A stretch of DNA of 64,000 nt, taken from Anopheles merus. Its lineage: Eukaryota > Arthropoda > Insecta > Diptera > Culicidae. Shown piece by piece: positions 1-13,063 of the stretch (positions are counted from its first letter, which is position 1; the number at the start of each line of letters is the position of its first letter). Under the pieces are notes generated by a model. It had not been told where the DNA came from. It worked only from the letters and a program-made list of their open reading frames with translations, and did no database searches. The stretch covers positions 34,463,539 through 34,527,538 of the forward strand of contig NC_054085.1 in NCBI RefSeq assembly GCF_017562075.2. Direction: 5' to 3'. A program made the position numbers and the translations under genes.

Positions 1-3000
1 ACGCAATTTCGCAATATTATCCACGTGGATGGCGTTCACTGTCAATTGCAGGCACGGTTTGATTGGAATAGCAATGTTTCTGCTGCTGACAAGTGGTGGT
101 TGTTTCTGACTGTTGCTGCTTATTGTTACGATTCTTTGAAAGCGATTGAATGAAAAAAGACCAAAGCAATGGATATTGAAATCATTTACACAATCGCTTA
201 AACTATTTTACAATTTACTTTATCAGAACATATCAATATGCTCTATATAAATGTTCAATTGCAACTATTTCTAAGCGAAGGGGAATGTGGTAACGCTCGC
301 TGAGCACCGCCTAAAGGGCATTCCACCCCCTCGCGTCGCCAGCTTTCGTTCCAGTTCAGTAGACTTTTGTGAACTTTGACGCGGAACCCTATGTCGGTGT
401 GTTGGGTACGCTTCAATGCATTCCAACCTCCTCCACCCAAATGGTGAATGCATGATTGATGATGATCATTTTTTTGTGTTCGCTTAGTACTGATCGATTC
501 AATCAGTAGTAGCTTGGCACAACAGGCAGCGGTAAATGTAACATGCGCGGGGAATGTTGGTTTTGTTTTGTTTGCCGATTTCCGCCTGAAAGTAGGAAAT
601 GAAATGATTCGCGAAGGGGACAGGTTCTTCTGTGTATGTGAAGGGCCGGGTGCCCAAGCGTTCCGAAGCCTTTTAATTATCACAACGTGCCCCGATCGGT
701 GTTAATAGTTGGCCTGCGTTGCTTTCGCGAGTGCGCGTTATCATATGGGTATGGTTTAGTGTAGGGGCTGCTATTAATCTATGTACGGGTCGAGATATTC
801 CGTTCGCATTAACATTGTTGCACGCTTACCGCTGGTATGGTTTTTAGCGCACGTTGTAAAACATTCAGCTGAGGCTGAATTTGATTGGACCGCCGTGTAC
901 AGCGTGTTTTGAAGCAGGAATGCAATTTTTTAAAAACAACCAATGTCTCTTTAACTGCATTCAACAATGTTGCACTTATTCCATTGCTTCGGTGGTGTAG
1001 CAATAACCTTCAATTCACAATTCACTTTCCTTTTCAGTTTATTGCCGTCTAGCTTTTAGATACCTTACTTTCATTAGTGAGTCTAGTTTTTACATACGAA
1101 CTGTACATTATCAAGTGATTACAATCAAATTGTTGGCGAAAATTTACCTTATTGCTTGAATTCTTTGTAATATTAGATGCACCCGGCAGGTAATTTCCAA
1201 AGCGTTTTATAATTCTTTATTCTTACAAATTGGAATCTCTTTTTAAGCTACGTCCTTCTTACCACTAACTGGAATTTCCTGCCATTAGCAGCTTTACCCA
1301 AAATTGCAACGCAACAACTGATGGGTGGAAATGCGTCACTTCCCACGCGCCGAATTGTGCAATTTTTTCCACTTAGTTCGCCAACCTAGAACCTTCTCGC
1401 TGCCAAAACTTTCTCGCTCTGCTTTGCAGCTCTTTGGTGCAACGGTTTCAACAGCGTCCGAGGCGTACGCGCGCACGCATGGCACTTCCGGTGCAGCGGC
1501 CGTTGGTGTCCCAAATTTCTCCCCGCGTCGTTCATTGACCAATACCCGTGTGCGCACGCCAAGGAAACATCTTCGATCGATAGCTTAGCGCCCGCAATTA
1601 AAGCCATTTTTGTTGTGTTCGGTGCGTGACAGGAAGGAAATTGCAATTGCAAAATGCAAAAAGTTTCACGCTGCTGTTTGTTTCTAATTAGATTACATTA
1701 GGGAGGAGGCTGGCTAAGTTATGGTCGAGATTAGTGCATGTTGACTAGGCTGATGATTAGGATGTGCTTTTGAATATCGCACTCACACACAGACACACAC
1801 ATTGCATAATGGCGTTATGTCAGAGCGGGGCGGCATGAAGGCGTAATTAAATACAAGTGAAAAAATAAGACACCAAAACAGCTGGCGCTTATCGTGCTTT
1901 ACGTGCCATTACATACCCGATTTAATAAATAAATTTACAACAACAAAAAAGTTCATCATCACACACATGGGCCTCAAAAAGGGAAACGTGCCCCTCTAAA
2001 GGGTCTACGTCCGGCTTTTCCCTCTGACGCTTCCGAATGCAACTTGTGTTCGAAGCGGACGGACGCAAGTGCAACACGCACCCATGCTTGTTGAGGCGTG
2101 TCGAGAAAAGGAAAAAAAAAACACACACACACACAAAACAACCCCCACCACTCCCTTAAACACGGCCATCGTGCGCACATCGAACTTGCGTCGCGTTTTT
2201 TTTTTCTATTCGACGCGTTTGCTGTTGGTGTTTTTTCGGTGATCGGTGCGCACCAACACGATCGCAGGGTGGCTTGAACAACAACGCCTTAACTTTTTGC
2301 ATCACATTATCAGCCAAACCCGCACCCGCACCCGCACAGCCAAGAAAAGGAAATCTCTAGTCCCCGCACACACGCACACATACACACATACACACACATA
2401 CGTGCATAAATTCGCCCCTCGTGTTAGGTGGGGAAGGATGCGCAAAACTAGCAGCACAGGGTAACGAAGGCGGTGCGGCCCACCGGAACGCCCACCCTCC
2501 CCACTGGTTTGAAGCCAAAAATTTCCATCGCCACCGAAAATCGGCTGCAAGCGCGCACGGCTCCGGCAGTGGCGAGTCCGGGGCGTTGCGTTCAGTTCAC
2601 AGCCAACGCAGTGGTCCGTCGCACGTGCGTGATCCGCGATTTGGAGCGTCGCGTTTAGGGATTGCGCCCCTCATTTGGGTGTTCGTGTACGTGTGCGTGT
2701 GTTTGTGTTTTTGGCGCGCTCTTTAACTCGTCTATAACAAACAACAAACTACAGAGCTACAGAAGAAAACAATATCCGTTCCCCGTTTCACTTCATTCGA
2801 CGAGTGACTTTGATGAAAGTGGTAAAGTGTTTTAGAAACGGCCCTAGAAAGATGGGCAAAATAGGTTGCGATTTGCAAGATTTTGTGCCTGTGTATGTGT
2901 GCGTGTGGTGTGTTTTTTAGAGTAACCCGGATCTGATAAAGCCAAATATTAATAAATTTGGCCAAGAGATCCACCCTGCTACACATAGTTACATTTAAGT

Positions 3001-6000
3001 GTTGTGAAAGAGTTAGCAAAACCTATGAAAACAAAAACAAGGCATTCATAATTCTGTTATGTGACGGTGATTACGTGTGATTAAATGTGTTTGTTTGTGG
3101 CGCAAATTTTTTATACAAAATTGGGTGAAACTAAATAACAATAATAACAGCAAGCGACGAACCGCTCGAGTGCGAAGAATTGCAATTTTCTAATAAGATA
3201 AAGGTCGGCAGCCGTTGAACCGGTGCAAAATATTCGCAATTTTTGTAACTTCCATTGCGCCTGTGAAATAACACGCTTGCTCATCTGTTGCTAATGAAAT
3301 TACAGTTAAAGTCGAAAAGCTTCTTTTTTCTATTTCTGTGAAGTAAAAATGCCCTTCAAGCTGCCCTGCTGGGTGGTTTTTGTGTTCGGTTTTTTTTACT
3401 TCCATTTCCACCCATTTCTCGACTGTGCTTCATCAAGCGAAATTATATTACGCTGCGAATCGTAGCCTAAAACTGCTCGAAACCCATCGCACCAAAAGAT
3501 CAATGTCAATTGAATTGTATTGTTTGGCGGCGCATTTTCGCCCACCATTCGGCCCCGAAGCGTTTTGGATCATTGATTCGATTCATTTGCGTTAGAATGC
3601 TGCCCATTTTTTTCTGTGCCCTCCACACAGGGCACGAGAAGTATTGATTTACAGAATTGTGTGATCAAGCGGACGTTTAATGATGGCACACCGAGCGTAG
3701 GAAAATCTTTGCATTCGATTAATAAGATTATGCGCCCGGTGTCGTCGCTTCTTCTATTAATCAGCGCGATCGAAACATTATTAAATCAAACACTCCAATG
3801 AAGAGGGAAAGATTATTCGATTATTTGATGCTCGTTGCGATGAAATCATCTTCTTTCGAACGAAACTGCAACACACAAGGGCAGCCGGAGGCAGTCACAA
3901 AACATCTCTCCCTTTTGCCTACATCCAACTCAAACCTTAATTGCGAACACAAAGCTTCATCTGTCAACACGCACTGGCGCTGGCTTTATGTTATCAATGC
4001 TAAAAGACCCCTCAAAAGCACTTTTCATATACGTTTGTCCGCAAAAAAGGAACGAGCAAAACATAACATTTTAAGACCGACGTTTGATGCGTTTTTCCTG
4101 CGGCGTTTTCGTGCTGGCAGCCTTCTTTGAAGTGTCCTCTTCACCGACACCACCACCGCGTCAAGTGTGATGAAGGATTTCGGTGCTGTTTAAAATGGAG
4201 CTGGTGGTTTCCTCTGTGATGTGTGATGTAGCTGTCGCTTAAAGCTAATGTAGCTTTTTTTTTTAAAACGGAATCCATCTACGGTTACGAACAGGAGACT
4301 CCAATGGATATTCAACAGAACAGTCAAAGTGCATGTAAACGAACCAAACTTATTCCATTAAAGTTCAGAAAAATGACAAACCAAAGGGAGCCATTGTATG
4401 AATATGTTGCTGCTGCTTGTTCATATAAAGTTAACAAACAACGCTTCGAATTTCACAACGACCCCGCCCAAAGCACATTGACCCTTTGCGGTGCGTCCGC
4501 GGGGGAAAATCAATCACCTGCAATTGTTCCGCCCTCTCTCCTTCATATGAAAAGCGGCTTGCGATCGTAGGACGGACAGCGTTGAACGAACGAATAACAC
4601 GTACCTTAATCGAGCCTTTATTGCCAAACATACTCGCCTACACCGCGCTGGAGGCTTTTAATTGTGTTTCAACGCACTCACTCACACATCGAACGTACTG
4701 CAGGGGATGCATTTTAGTGCAAAAAAACGGCAAGCATAGTGTTCCATTCTCTCCCCTACAGGGGCTGGCTTTTATCGTGTGGCTTATTCACGGTCAATTA
4801 TCACATTAAGCTTATGCAGTGGACACTTTATGCTCCACTACTAGAGTACGGGTTTTTCTTTTTACACTTTCAACCCAAACTTTAGACACTTTGAAGTCCA
4901 AAAAAAAAGTACCTACTATTTCTTTGGTAGATGTTTCATGAACAACAACAATACGATCGCGATCACCCTTAGCGTGATCACGCTTAGCCTACACACCCAG
5001 TCACGCACGCATGCCTGCGTAGATTTCACTTTCTGCTCGGCGTGTGGGGCCTGACGGGGGTGTTGTTTGGGTGCGTTATGTTATGTTTAGGGCGTACTTT
5101 TTTTTATCTCTCTTTCTCTCTCAATAATGTGCAGTTTTTATGTGCAGCATTTATAAATAATTTTTCCTCTTCACACACGTTTGCCGACCGATGCTGTCGA
5201 TAAACGCTGCTTGGACGTAATCGAACGAAGGTTGATGTTTTGGAGGAAGTGTCTTTTCATTTCATTTTTTGAAGTGTCTATATGGTTCTTGTTGTAAAGC
5301 TCATTGCTACAATTTTATAACATAATGATGGAAGTGTTTGGTTTATTATTAAATAAAAAAAGACTCTTCAACCCATCACCGAATTTATTGCCCCAATTCA
5401 ATAATATTGTTTATTGCCAAAAAAAACGCCTCTAAGCGAAGGTCATGGAAGATACTATTTCTTCCTTATTTCTACCAAAGCTCATACACTCTTCCCGCGA
5501 CGCCACTAACACGACACAAACACCTTCTAGAGGGCGTCCGTTAGCCACACGTACGTGTTAGGTTGTTAAGTGCCTCGCCATACACACATTCCAATGGCGG
5601 TGATGATGATGATTATTATTTTAAATTCCATTCCATTTTCGACACCCCCTAATATACGCCCTCCAACTATAGAAGGTCAGATCATTCTTTTTTTTTTCGG
5701 ACACGGTTAGGCAGCTTACGACCCACTTCCGGGCGACGATTGGCGATGCTTTCGACCGTAAACAGCACCGACCCTCTGTGCTGTGCGTTGTGGGTGAAGC
5801 CTTTTTCCTTTCCTTTGCGGAACTGTTATCCAAGTTTCCAAGGGTTTCCTGTGCTGTAATCAGCTCTGCTACACTTGAACAGTGGATCGTCATTTCCTAC
5901 ATTTTTGGAGGGGTTTTGTGTTGATTACTGGTTGACCAGTTAGCGCCAAAAGCACGTTCACTTCCCTTTTTTTGCAAACAAAAACATATGTGTTTCGATC

Positions 6001-7217
6001 GACACGACGTGCATTAAAATACAATTTGCAGAGGAAATGTGTTGTGCTTTAGTTGTTGCCAATTCATTTATATTTCATTGTATATGGGTTTTCTTTGTAA
6101 TGTTTTCTTTGCATTACAATAATAAAAACCTTGGACAGTAATGGGGGAAAACATAAAAAAACGTTGTTTTACGTTCCTCACCGAAGAGTGTTTATCAAAT
6201 TTGATTAAGCTACTCTCAAGTATCATCCGCTTTGTCGTCATTTTTTCGTCGTTTTGTACTCTTTTGCGGGGAAGGCAGCAAAAAAAGAGCTGCCGGCAAA
6301 AGACAATTTTCCTTCATTATAACTCCGGGCCAAAAGCCGTCGTGTGGCGTCATTGTGAGCGTTAAACAAAAATTACTTCCCGCGTTCCCCGCATTTATTA
6401 TTAACACACACACAAAGACACTCACCTAAAGCCCCGATTACGTGCCCTTGGCATTCCTTCTTCCATTGACTGGCCTCGGTGGCCTTTGTTCTCCTGCTGC
6501 GACGCTAAGAAGGTATAAAAGGCGAAGTTCGTATTATGCAAGAGACAAAAAAAAAAAGATAAGTAGAGGGGGAAAAACAACTTATTATCCTGCATTTCGT
6601 CACCCCCTTTTTGGTTTTCGTGTGCACACAAATGTTCAAGCTCGATATGTGGTCAATAACTTGTGACCTCCCCCCATAGCAGACAAAATCACCAAAGTAT
6701 GTAAAAATCGTCCCAGAAAAACACAGCGACACAGAATCATTTCCAAACAATCGCTCAATCGTCTTAAGAGGGAATGAAGCGAAAAAGCATGAAGCGAAAA
6801 GCACACACACATGCTCATACATAATCCATAATACGTGCATAAAGTTTTGCAAATCCGCATTGTTCGCATCTCCCCTCCCCGGTTGAGGAGATGCGACCAG
6901 CGCGAACACACGAAAGGGGATATTGGTTTTTCCAACCCAAAGAAAGATCAACGTCTCTGTTGCTCCGGCACAGGAGTGGAAAAGTTCCTTCAGAATATAT
7001 TCCGTTAACACAACGTTTCTCTGTTTGGTTTTTTATTTATTATTTGCGCAATCGAATCAGTAGCTTTTACATAAAAACACAGCTTTTTGGAACGTTCGAA
7101 CGAGCGAGGGTATACCCGCGCGCTATTGAGTGTTGAGTTGAGTTTCAAGCGAACAGTGTGTGACAAAGTGTTACAGCAATAAGAAAGCGAATCAAATCAG
7201 CGAACATTCCAAAGGGG
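1..7217. other. Left-flank noncoding DNA
   Basis: No open frame in this stretch has a recognisable domain or a credible exon structure. The sequence mixes AT-rich DNA with short CA/GT runs (about 1783-1802, 2124-2136, 2370-2402) and homopolymers. It could be upstream regulatory DNA, or intron of a phosphatase-subunit gene whose ankyrin exons would lie beyond the left edge; the sequence does not decide. A TATA-like site near 6514 is listed separately. Confidence 0.5.
6514..6524 (+). promoter_or_regulatory. Candidate TATA box
   Basis: TATAAAAGGCG matches the TATA consensus well and is the best such site in the left flank. It lies about 0.8 kb upstream of the first coding exon of the PPP1R16-like gene on the same strand. 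There is no transcript evidence, and chance occurrence is possible in 7 kb of AT-rich DNA. Confidence 0.3.
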
Positions 7218-7301
7218 TGACACACAAGCAAAACTCGCAAAAGAAGCGCGAAAGAGAGGGATTGTGTGGTAAGGAGAGCCAGCTTTAAAATTAAGTCCAA
7301 A

Positions 7302-7931
7302 ATGAGGCGCGTCTTCTATCTGGAGCGGGACAAGAAGCGAGACTCCACACTGGACGATAGCATTATCGGGCTACGGTACCGGGTAGGTAGCAAATGGAGC
7401 AGCAGCAGTGGGCGCAACCAGTGCAAGGATGGTGTTCTAAAAATAATTAATTACCTTTTTCTCAAATTATCCCTTTTTGCTGTCTCGCGTGTTCACTTTC
7501 GTCCTTTTTCCTACAAAAAGAGTTAATGAATTTATCAACATTTTGTTGTTGGGTGGAGTGGTGCCGTTGTATGTTGCATGGGGAAGCATTGCAGTGGCAT
7601 AACAATAGATAACAAGCGCCCGTCATTTGATAATAGATCACCGGTTTTTTCATTGTTGGGTTGGCTGTTTTATCGTTCTTTCAAGCGGGGAGAGCCATTT
7701 TTTTGTTCGCTGTCGTTGGACGAAGGGTTGAAGTTTATGAAAAGTTTATAAGTAGTAGTGCTGCAAGCCAATGCACACGAACTGTGGCAAGCAATGCATT
7801 AAAGCTTAACAATTTCAACAAAAAATGCTCTCTTGTACACTGAAACACTCAAGTTCCCTCTTAAAATGGCAATATTTCTAACAATTTTTGTTCTCTCTCT
7901 CTTTTTCTCTTTCTCTTTTTCTCTTTCTCTT

Positions 7932-7964
<33 letters not shown>

Positions 7965-10900
7965 ATCTGTCTCTCTCTCTCCCCATGTTCTCTTCCTTCC
8001 AGGGCTACACAACGCCGGACGGTGTGGCGGCCGCGACGGCCACGGCGACGACGGTCGCAACCGCAGCCGCGACAGCAAACGGTGACAATAACAATCAGTC
8101 ATCGTCCTCCTCCGCCTCGGTTTCATCCACCTCCGTGCGCACTAACGCATCCTCTACCTCCTCCCAGCATGCCACCAACGCCACCATCTCCTCCACTGCT
8201 ACTCCACCCTCCTCCTCCACTACCACGACCACCACGAGCACGACCGGTAGTAGCAGCAGCAACAGCACGAACAGCACGACCACCAGCACCACCACCATCA
8301 TCAGTAACGGCATCAGTAGCAATAACAATCATCTTCCCCCTCACCTGCATCACCACCATCACAATGGCAATGGCAGCCTGAACGGGTCCGCCGCCCATCT
8401 GATGAACAGTGTAAATAACAACAGTCTGCCGAATGGAGCCACGATCATCAATGGCGGTGGCGGCGGCGGTGGCGCCAACAACAGCAACCAGAGTGTGCGC
8501 CACATGAACAGCATCAACAACAACCAAAGCAGCAGCCTGCAGCGGCACCGGGCCGGCGCCGGCAAGGGATCCCCGGTGGGCGGTGGGTCACCGACCCTCA
8601 ACCAGTACGATCGGCGATCGCCGGACGGTAAGGATAACGATGAGACGTACCTGATCGAGACGAAGGGGGGTGGTGCGTCATCATCCCCCGCTGGTGGTGG
8701 GGTGGGTCTAGTCAGCAATCATCATCCTCCTACTGCTACTGGCAATCATCACGCGGGCGGTGGCATTGGCGGTGGCCATCATCATCTGCACCATCACGGT
8801 TCGGTTAACATTCCAGCGTCGGCGGCAGCGGCAAACGGGGGCAGTGGGGTTGGTGGTGGTGGTGGTGGTGTTGCCACCGTTGCCGCGGCCACCAGCACCA
8901 CCACGGCCGCCGAGGTGTACTCCACGTCCAACAGCGAGAATGGCAAGATCAACGTCCAGGTGACGGTCCTAGTCGGTACGTATGCGCGCTCTGCTCTCTC
9001 GGTTTCATGCTTTTTCCCATCATTATCATCATCATTTTCATACTCATTGACTGCATTTTACCTTCCTTTTGCACTTCATCGATTTGTGTGTGTGTGTGTT
9101 TGTGTGCGTGTTTGTGTGTGCTTTTCAGTTCTATGTTCTACTGCCTCTCTTAAGCTCATCTTCTCGCCATCGTTGTGCTGCTTCCACATCCTTTCCCTCA
9201 TTGCATGATCATGTTCATCGAATCTCACAAAAATCACAGCGAACAGATGAACGGAGTGACATCCCTAGCACTGATTTTGATTGTGGTTGATCTTGTCTTG
9301 TTTAAGTATCATGCTCTACAGGGTTGCTCAACCATTGAATATGACCTGGCTTCATTGAGGAAATTGAAGTGTTTTGCCTAAACTTCATTTATAATGAATG
9401 AAAATCACTGAAAAAAGAGCCTCAAGTTCTAGGAAATGCTTTGTTTTACTAAAATGTCGATAAAAAATAAGTTTGAGGAAGTTCCTTTGAAGTGTTTGAA
9501 GCGCAAAAAAGGAAACAACAAGACAATTTAATGCTTACGAACCCTTCTCGTGTAACACAGCTCGTTATAATCGTACGCTCACACGAAACAAAAAAGAAAG
9601 TCCCAACCAGCAGCATCGCCACCACGACAACAATGTAGCGCGTCCTTTTTTTGGGGGGAAATTCCTTTCCTTCTCTTTTTTATTCGCCATGTTTTCAGAC
9701 CAAAGACTGGGCGTCTCCATCGTACTCCAGCAAAAGGAAAGTTGAAGGTTTGGCCCAAATTTAAAGCGCTTTTATCATTGTTCTGCTTCGTTTTTTCACG
9801 ATCAATTGAATGTTTTACTCTTTTTTAATGGTTGGTTTTTTTGTTTATTTTGTATAGGATTTTTCCTTGGAAAACTTCTAATTTTAAATGTAAATTAAAT
9901 TAAATTTCCTTTTATTTATTTATCCTTCCCGTTGTCAAAAAAAAACAAGGTTTCCAACAGTTTTTCCCCTAAATTTATCTAAACAAATGCCCTTGACTTT
10001 TACGCAATTGTGTTAACACGGTACTACGTTTCAATCGTCCGTTAAATTGAGTTTGTGAAAAGTTTACACTACACAAAACAAACATTTCGCCCATTTTTTT
10101 CCCGCTTTTTTGGGCTCCCTACAGAGGAAGCAAAACATTAACAAAACTTTTATTTGCCGCATCCCTTCTTTTTCCGGCGAAAGGAACAGAGAAAAAAAGG
10201 GTTGCATTTGTTATAAGGGATTTATTGTTTTCTTTTTTGATTTTGTTTTTTGCTTCAGCTCTCCTTCATCAACATTCTCGTGACGAACCGTTGTAGAGTA
10301 AAAGATTGCTGTTAAAGAATGGCATTTAATTAAGTGGACGCAAACAAATTAGGTGCACACTTTTTTGCTGGTTTGTTTCGCGTTGATGTCATTGATTTTT
10401 TGAGCTTTTGTAAAGGAGAGCGAAATGAAGTGGAATAATTTGCATAGAATTTAAAGGAAGGACTCTTTGATTGCGCTTTGATTCGTCCGTTCGTTTGTAT
10501 TCGCTGTGTCATTCATCTATTACATTCCATGCCTTCCCCTAAGGGTCCCAAGTGCGTACGCGAGATTCCTTATGAAACTCGTTCGTTCACCCACCCATTC
10601 CTCTGATAATAATAACTTGGCCGTCGTGCACACACTATATCTTAACCTTTTTCACTTTTCTTTCTTTCTCTTTCTCTTTCAACCGCCTCTCTCTCTCTCT
10701 CTCTCTCTCTTTCCTTGTTGGAACACACATACACACAAACTATTTTGTTTTTTTTTTTCTTAATTGCACTCCACTTTCCTATTTTGCACCAAAACTCCTT
10801 TCTTTCCGCTTCCTAATATGTTGTTGTTATATCGACGTTAACCCAAAACAAAAAAACAAACAACGACAAATCTGGACGTACAATACAAATCCCCTCCCTA

Positions 10901-11427
10901 CAATGTTCCCGATCCCTACATCCCCCGGCCCTTTCGCTCAAAAACCTGTACCAAAAAATAACACCAAAGATCCGTCTGTCGCAGGAACGCTGGCCGATCT
11001 GAAGAAGCACCGGTCGCAGAACCGCTCGAGCGTCAGCCCGGAAAATGGTTCCCTGCTGAGCGGTACGGCCCCGAGCCTGGCCGGCAGTATCGGTAACGGG
11101 GGCAGCACCACCCCGAACGGTGCGAACGGTGCGACGCCCGTGGAACTGTCGCTCGTATCGAACGAGCTGCAGCAGCAGCAGCATCACCATCACCATCTGC
11201 ACCATCCGCAGCACGCATCGCCCCATCTCAACAGCCGGCAGCAGCAGCAACACTATTACGGTGATGGCAGTGTTAACGGAACCGGAAACGGATCCCTGCA
11301 CGGTTCGGTGGCGGTCGGGGAAAGCGAAGCGGGCACACCCGGCGGCACGCTGTCCAAGTTTAGCGGCAACACCAGTGACGTGGTGAGTGACAGCACCCGC
11401 TCGAGGCGCTGTTGTGTGGTAATGTAA
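7302..11427 (+). CDS. MYPT-75D: PPP1R16-family protein phosphatase 1 targeting subunit (MYPT-75D/TIMAP/MYPT3-like), C-terminal part or short isoform
   Basis: Model exons: 7302-7382, 8003-8975, 10985-11427. Phases agree at both junctions (donors GTAGGT and GTACGT; acceptors TTCCAG and TCGCAG), giving 498 residues from the AUG at 7302. The last exon opens with GTLADLKKHRSQN, resembling the TLADLKRQR block of human MYPT3, and ends in RRCCVVM, a CAAX prenylation box where MYPT3 and TIMAP also end in a cysteine motif. Family members bring PP1 catalytic subunit to membranes. The middle exon is low-complexity (Ser, Thr, Asn, His, Gly runs) with a conserved-looking tail, KINVQVTVLV. The ankyrin repeats and the RVxF PP1 site are not in this window, so this is either the 3' half of a longer gene or a short isoform. 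The frame stays open upstream of 7302 back to a stop at 7218-7220 and reads VVRRASF at 7266-7286, so the true 5' border is uncertain. Family call fairly sure; fly orthology inferred. Confidence 0.72.
7383..8002 (+). other. Intron 1 of the PPP1R16-like gene
   Basis: It is bounded by GTAGGT and by TTCCTTCCAG. The last ~110 bases are an almost pure CT/TTC tract (about 7889-7984), which doubles as an unusually long polypyrimidine tract for the acceptor. Open frames here (Leu/Ser/Phe repeats) are products of that tract. Confidence 0.7.
7889..7984 (+). repeat. CT-rich microsatellite at splice acceptor
   Basis: (CT)n/(TTTCTC)n tract directly upstream of the acceptor at 8001-8002. Length variation here would lengthen or shorten the polypyrimidine tract of the exon. 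Confidence 0.85.
8976..10984 (+). other. Intron 2 of the PPP1R16-like gene
   Basis: 2.0 kb from GTACGT to TCGCAG. It holds a GT/TG repeat (about 9084-9121) and a (CT)n run (10686-10711), with AT-rich DNA between. No internal exon is evident. Confidence 0.7.
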
Positions 11428-12833
11428 ACGGGGAGGAGCGAAGAGGAAGAAGGTGGCAGCCAGCAGAAGGACACGCGCGCACACACACACACGCATTCGG
11501 TTTGTGAAACTGTGCGGATAAAGCGAGGGAAACGGAGCGAGTAACGCTTAGCGGAATGAGTAACGCTTAGCGCCATCTATGAAGCGCTAGACGTAGCAGA
11601 CAGTGCGTGCTGTGAGTTTCAGACAGCAAGTCGTGGTGCGTGTCCATGCTGTCTATTCAGCTTGCTGGTTCGAAGCTTCGCTAACGATCAAATGCAATGC
11701 GTTTTCTTAGTAACGCCGAACGTTACTGCACTTAGAAAAAAAAAAAAAGAAAACTTCCCCCGTGACTGAGAATTAAAAGCAATGCCGTACTTACACATCA
11801 CACTGAAGAAAGATAGAAAGAGAAGACAGGATGAAGATGAAATTAAAGAAGACGAATCGTTCTATTATATTTGTAAGAAAATTCCACTTATGAAATCAAA
11901 GCGCAGAGAAACCAAACACGAAGAAAAGCAAATAAAAACAAATAGAAAAGGCAAAGGATTGAAGTAACATACAGTGTGAAACTATCTATGGCGGAAATCA
12001 AAATGTGAACATGAAATGTAAACGAAAGAACTGAACCAGAAGCAACAGAATAGCTAGCGACGAGGGAACTGTGTGAGCAAAAAACGGGAGAAACGAACGA
12101 AAGAATGGTGGTTGAGCGATAAGATAAAGACGAAGAAAAGAAAAGAAAAAAAGCCAGGCGTCTAGCAATTATTTTGCGAAACATTCGTCCGTTGTGAATT
12201 GTGATGGCGCCCGCGTAACTCGGGCCGTGAGGGGTGAAGGTTGTCCAGAATTAGTTTCTACACGCTAAACCCCACACCCCGTCGGCCGGAGGTCCTTGTG
12301 TGTGAGAGAGAGAGTTTTGTACATAGGATTATTGTTATTTACATTATTATTGTAATAATTATTATTATTATATTACTACCACGGTTGTCCGGCAGCAAAC
12401 TCTCTATCCATTGCGATTGTGTTTTCTCCCTCCTCGGTACGCCGATAATCCACCGCGGCCACGCGACTTAAGCCACAGAGACAGAGACAGAGAGAGAGAA
12501 AGGATGAAAGTGGAATGAGGAATGAAATGGAATGCAACTGTGTTCCTCCTACCCCCAGTGTTAGCAGAAGGATAGAGAAATCCAAACCGATCCACGCGTT
12601 ATTAGTGCGAACTGTAGTACGTCACATCACACATTAGGGGTTTTTTTAATTCACCCATAATTTTGGTTTTTTGTTTTGTGTTCGATTTTTTTTTCTTCTG
12701 GTTTAATACAACATACCCATACACATGCAATCATTGCTCAGTGAATAGGTGAATATCATCTCCATCATCTCTTAGCATCAATTAAAATGGCGGCAGAAAC
12801 GAGCACGAAACAATTAATTGTGTCGGTAGATCG

Positions 12834-12835
<2 letters not shown>

Positions 12836-12872
<37 letters not shown>
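12836..12872 (+). repeat. (GA)n microsatellite
   Basis: About 17 uninterrupted GA units in the probable 3' UTR. Confidence 0.9.
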
Positions 12873-12874
<2 letters not shown>

Positions 12875-13057
12875 TAAAAAGCAATTGCTAAACAATAACA
12901 CATGTTATTGTTGTTCAGATCTAAAATGAGAGATTCCTTCCTACGTACATAAATACAACGCAAAAAGCGGCTCCGATTGCAAAAAACGCCCTTTAAATCA
13001 CAAAACCCCTATTCGTGAGAGAGAAAGAGAGAGATGTGTATTCATATTAAATATATA

Positions 13058-13063
13058 AATAAA
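13058..13063 (+). terminator. Candidate poly(A) signal AATAAA
   Basis: Canonical hexamer in AT-rich DNA 1.6 kb past the PPP1R16-like stop codon. Earlier variant signals cannot be excluded. Confidence 0.35.

Noticed and set aside
7833..8381. Ser/Leu- then Pro/Arg-rich + frame overlapping the PPP1R16-like exon
   Set aside because: Crosses the intron-exon border in another frame and reads the CT repeat; the competing frame splices in phase to conserved C-terminal blocks.
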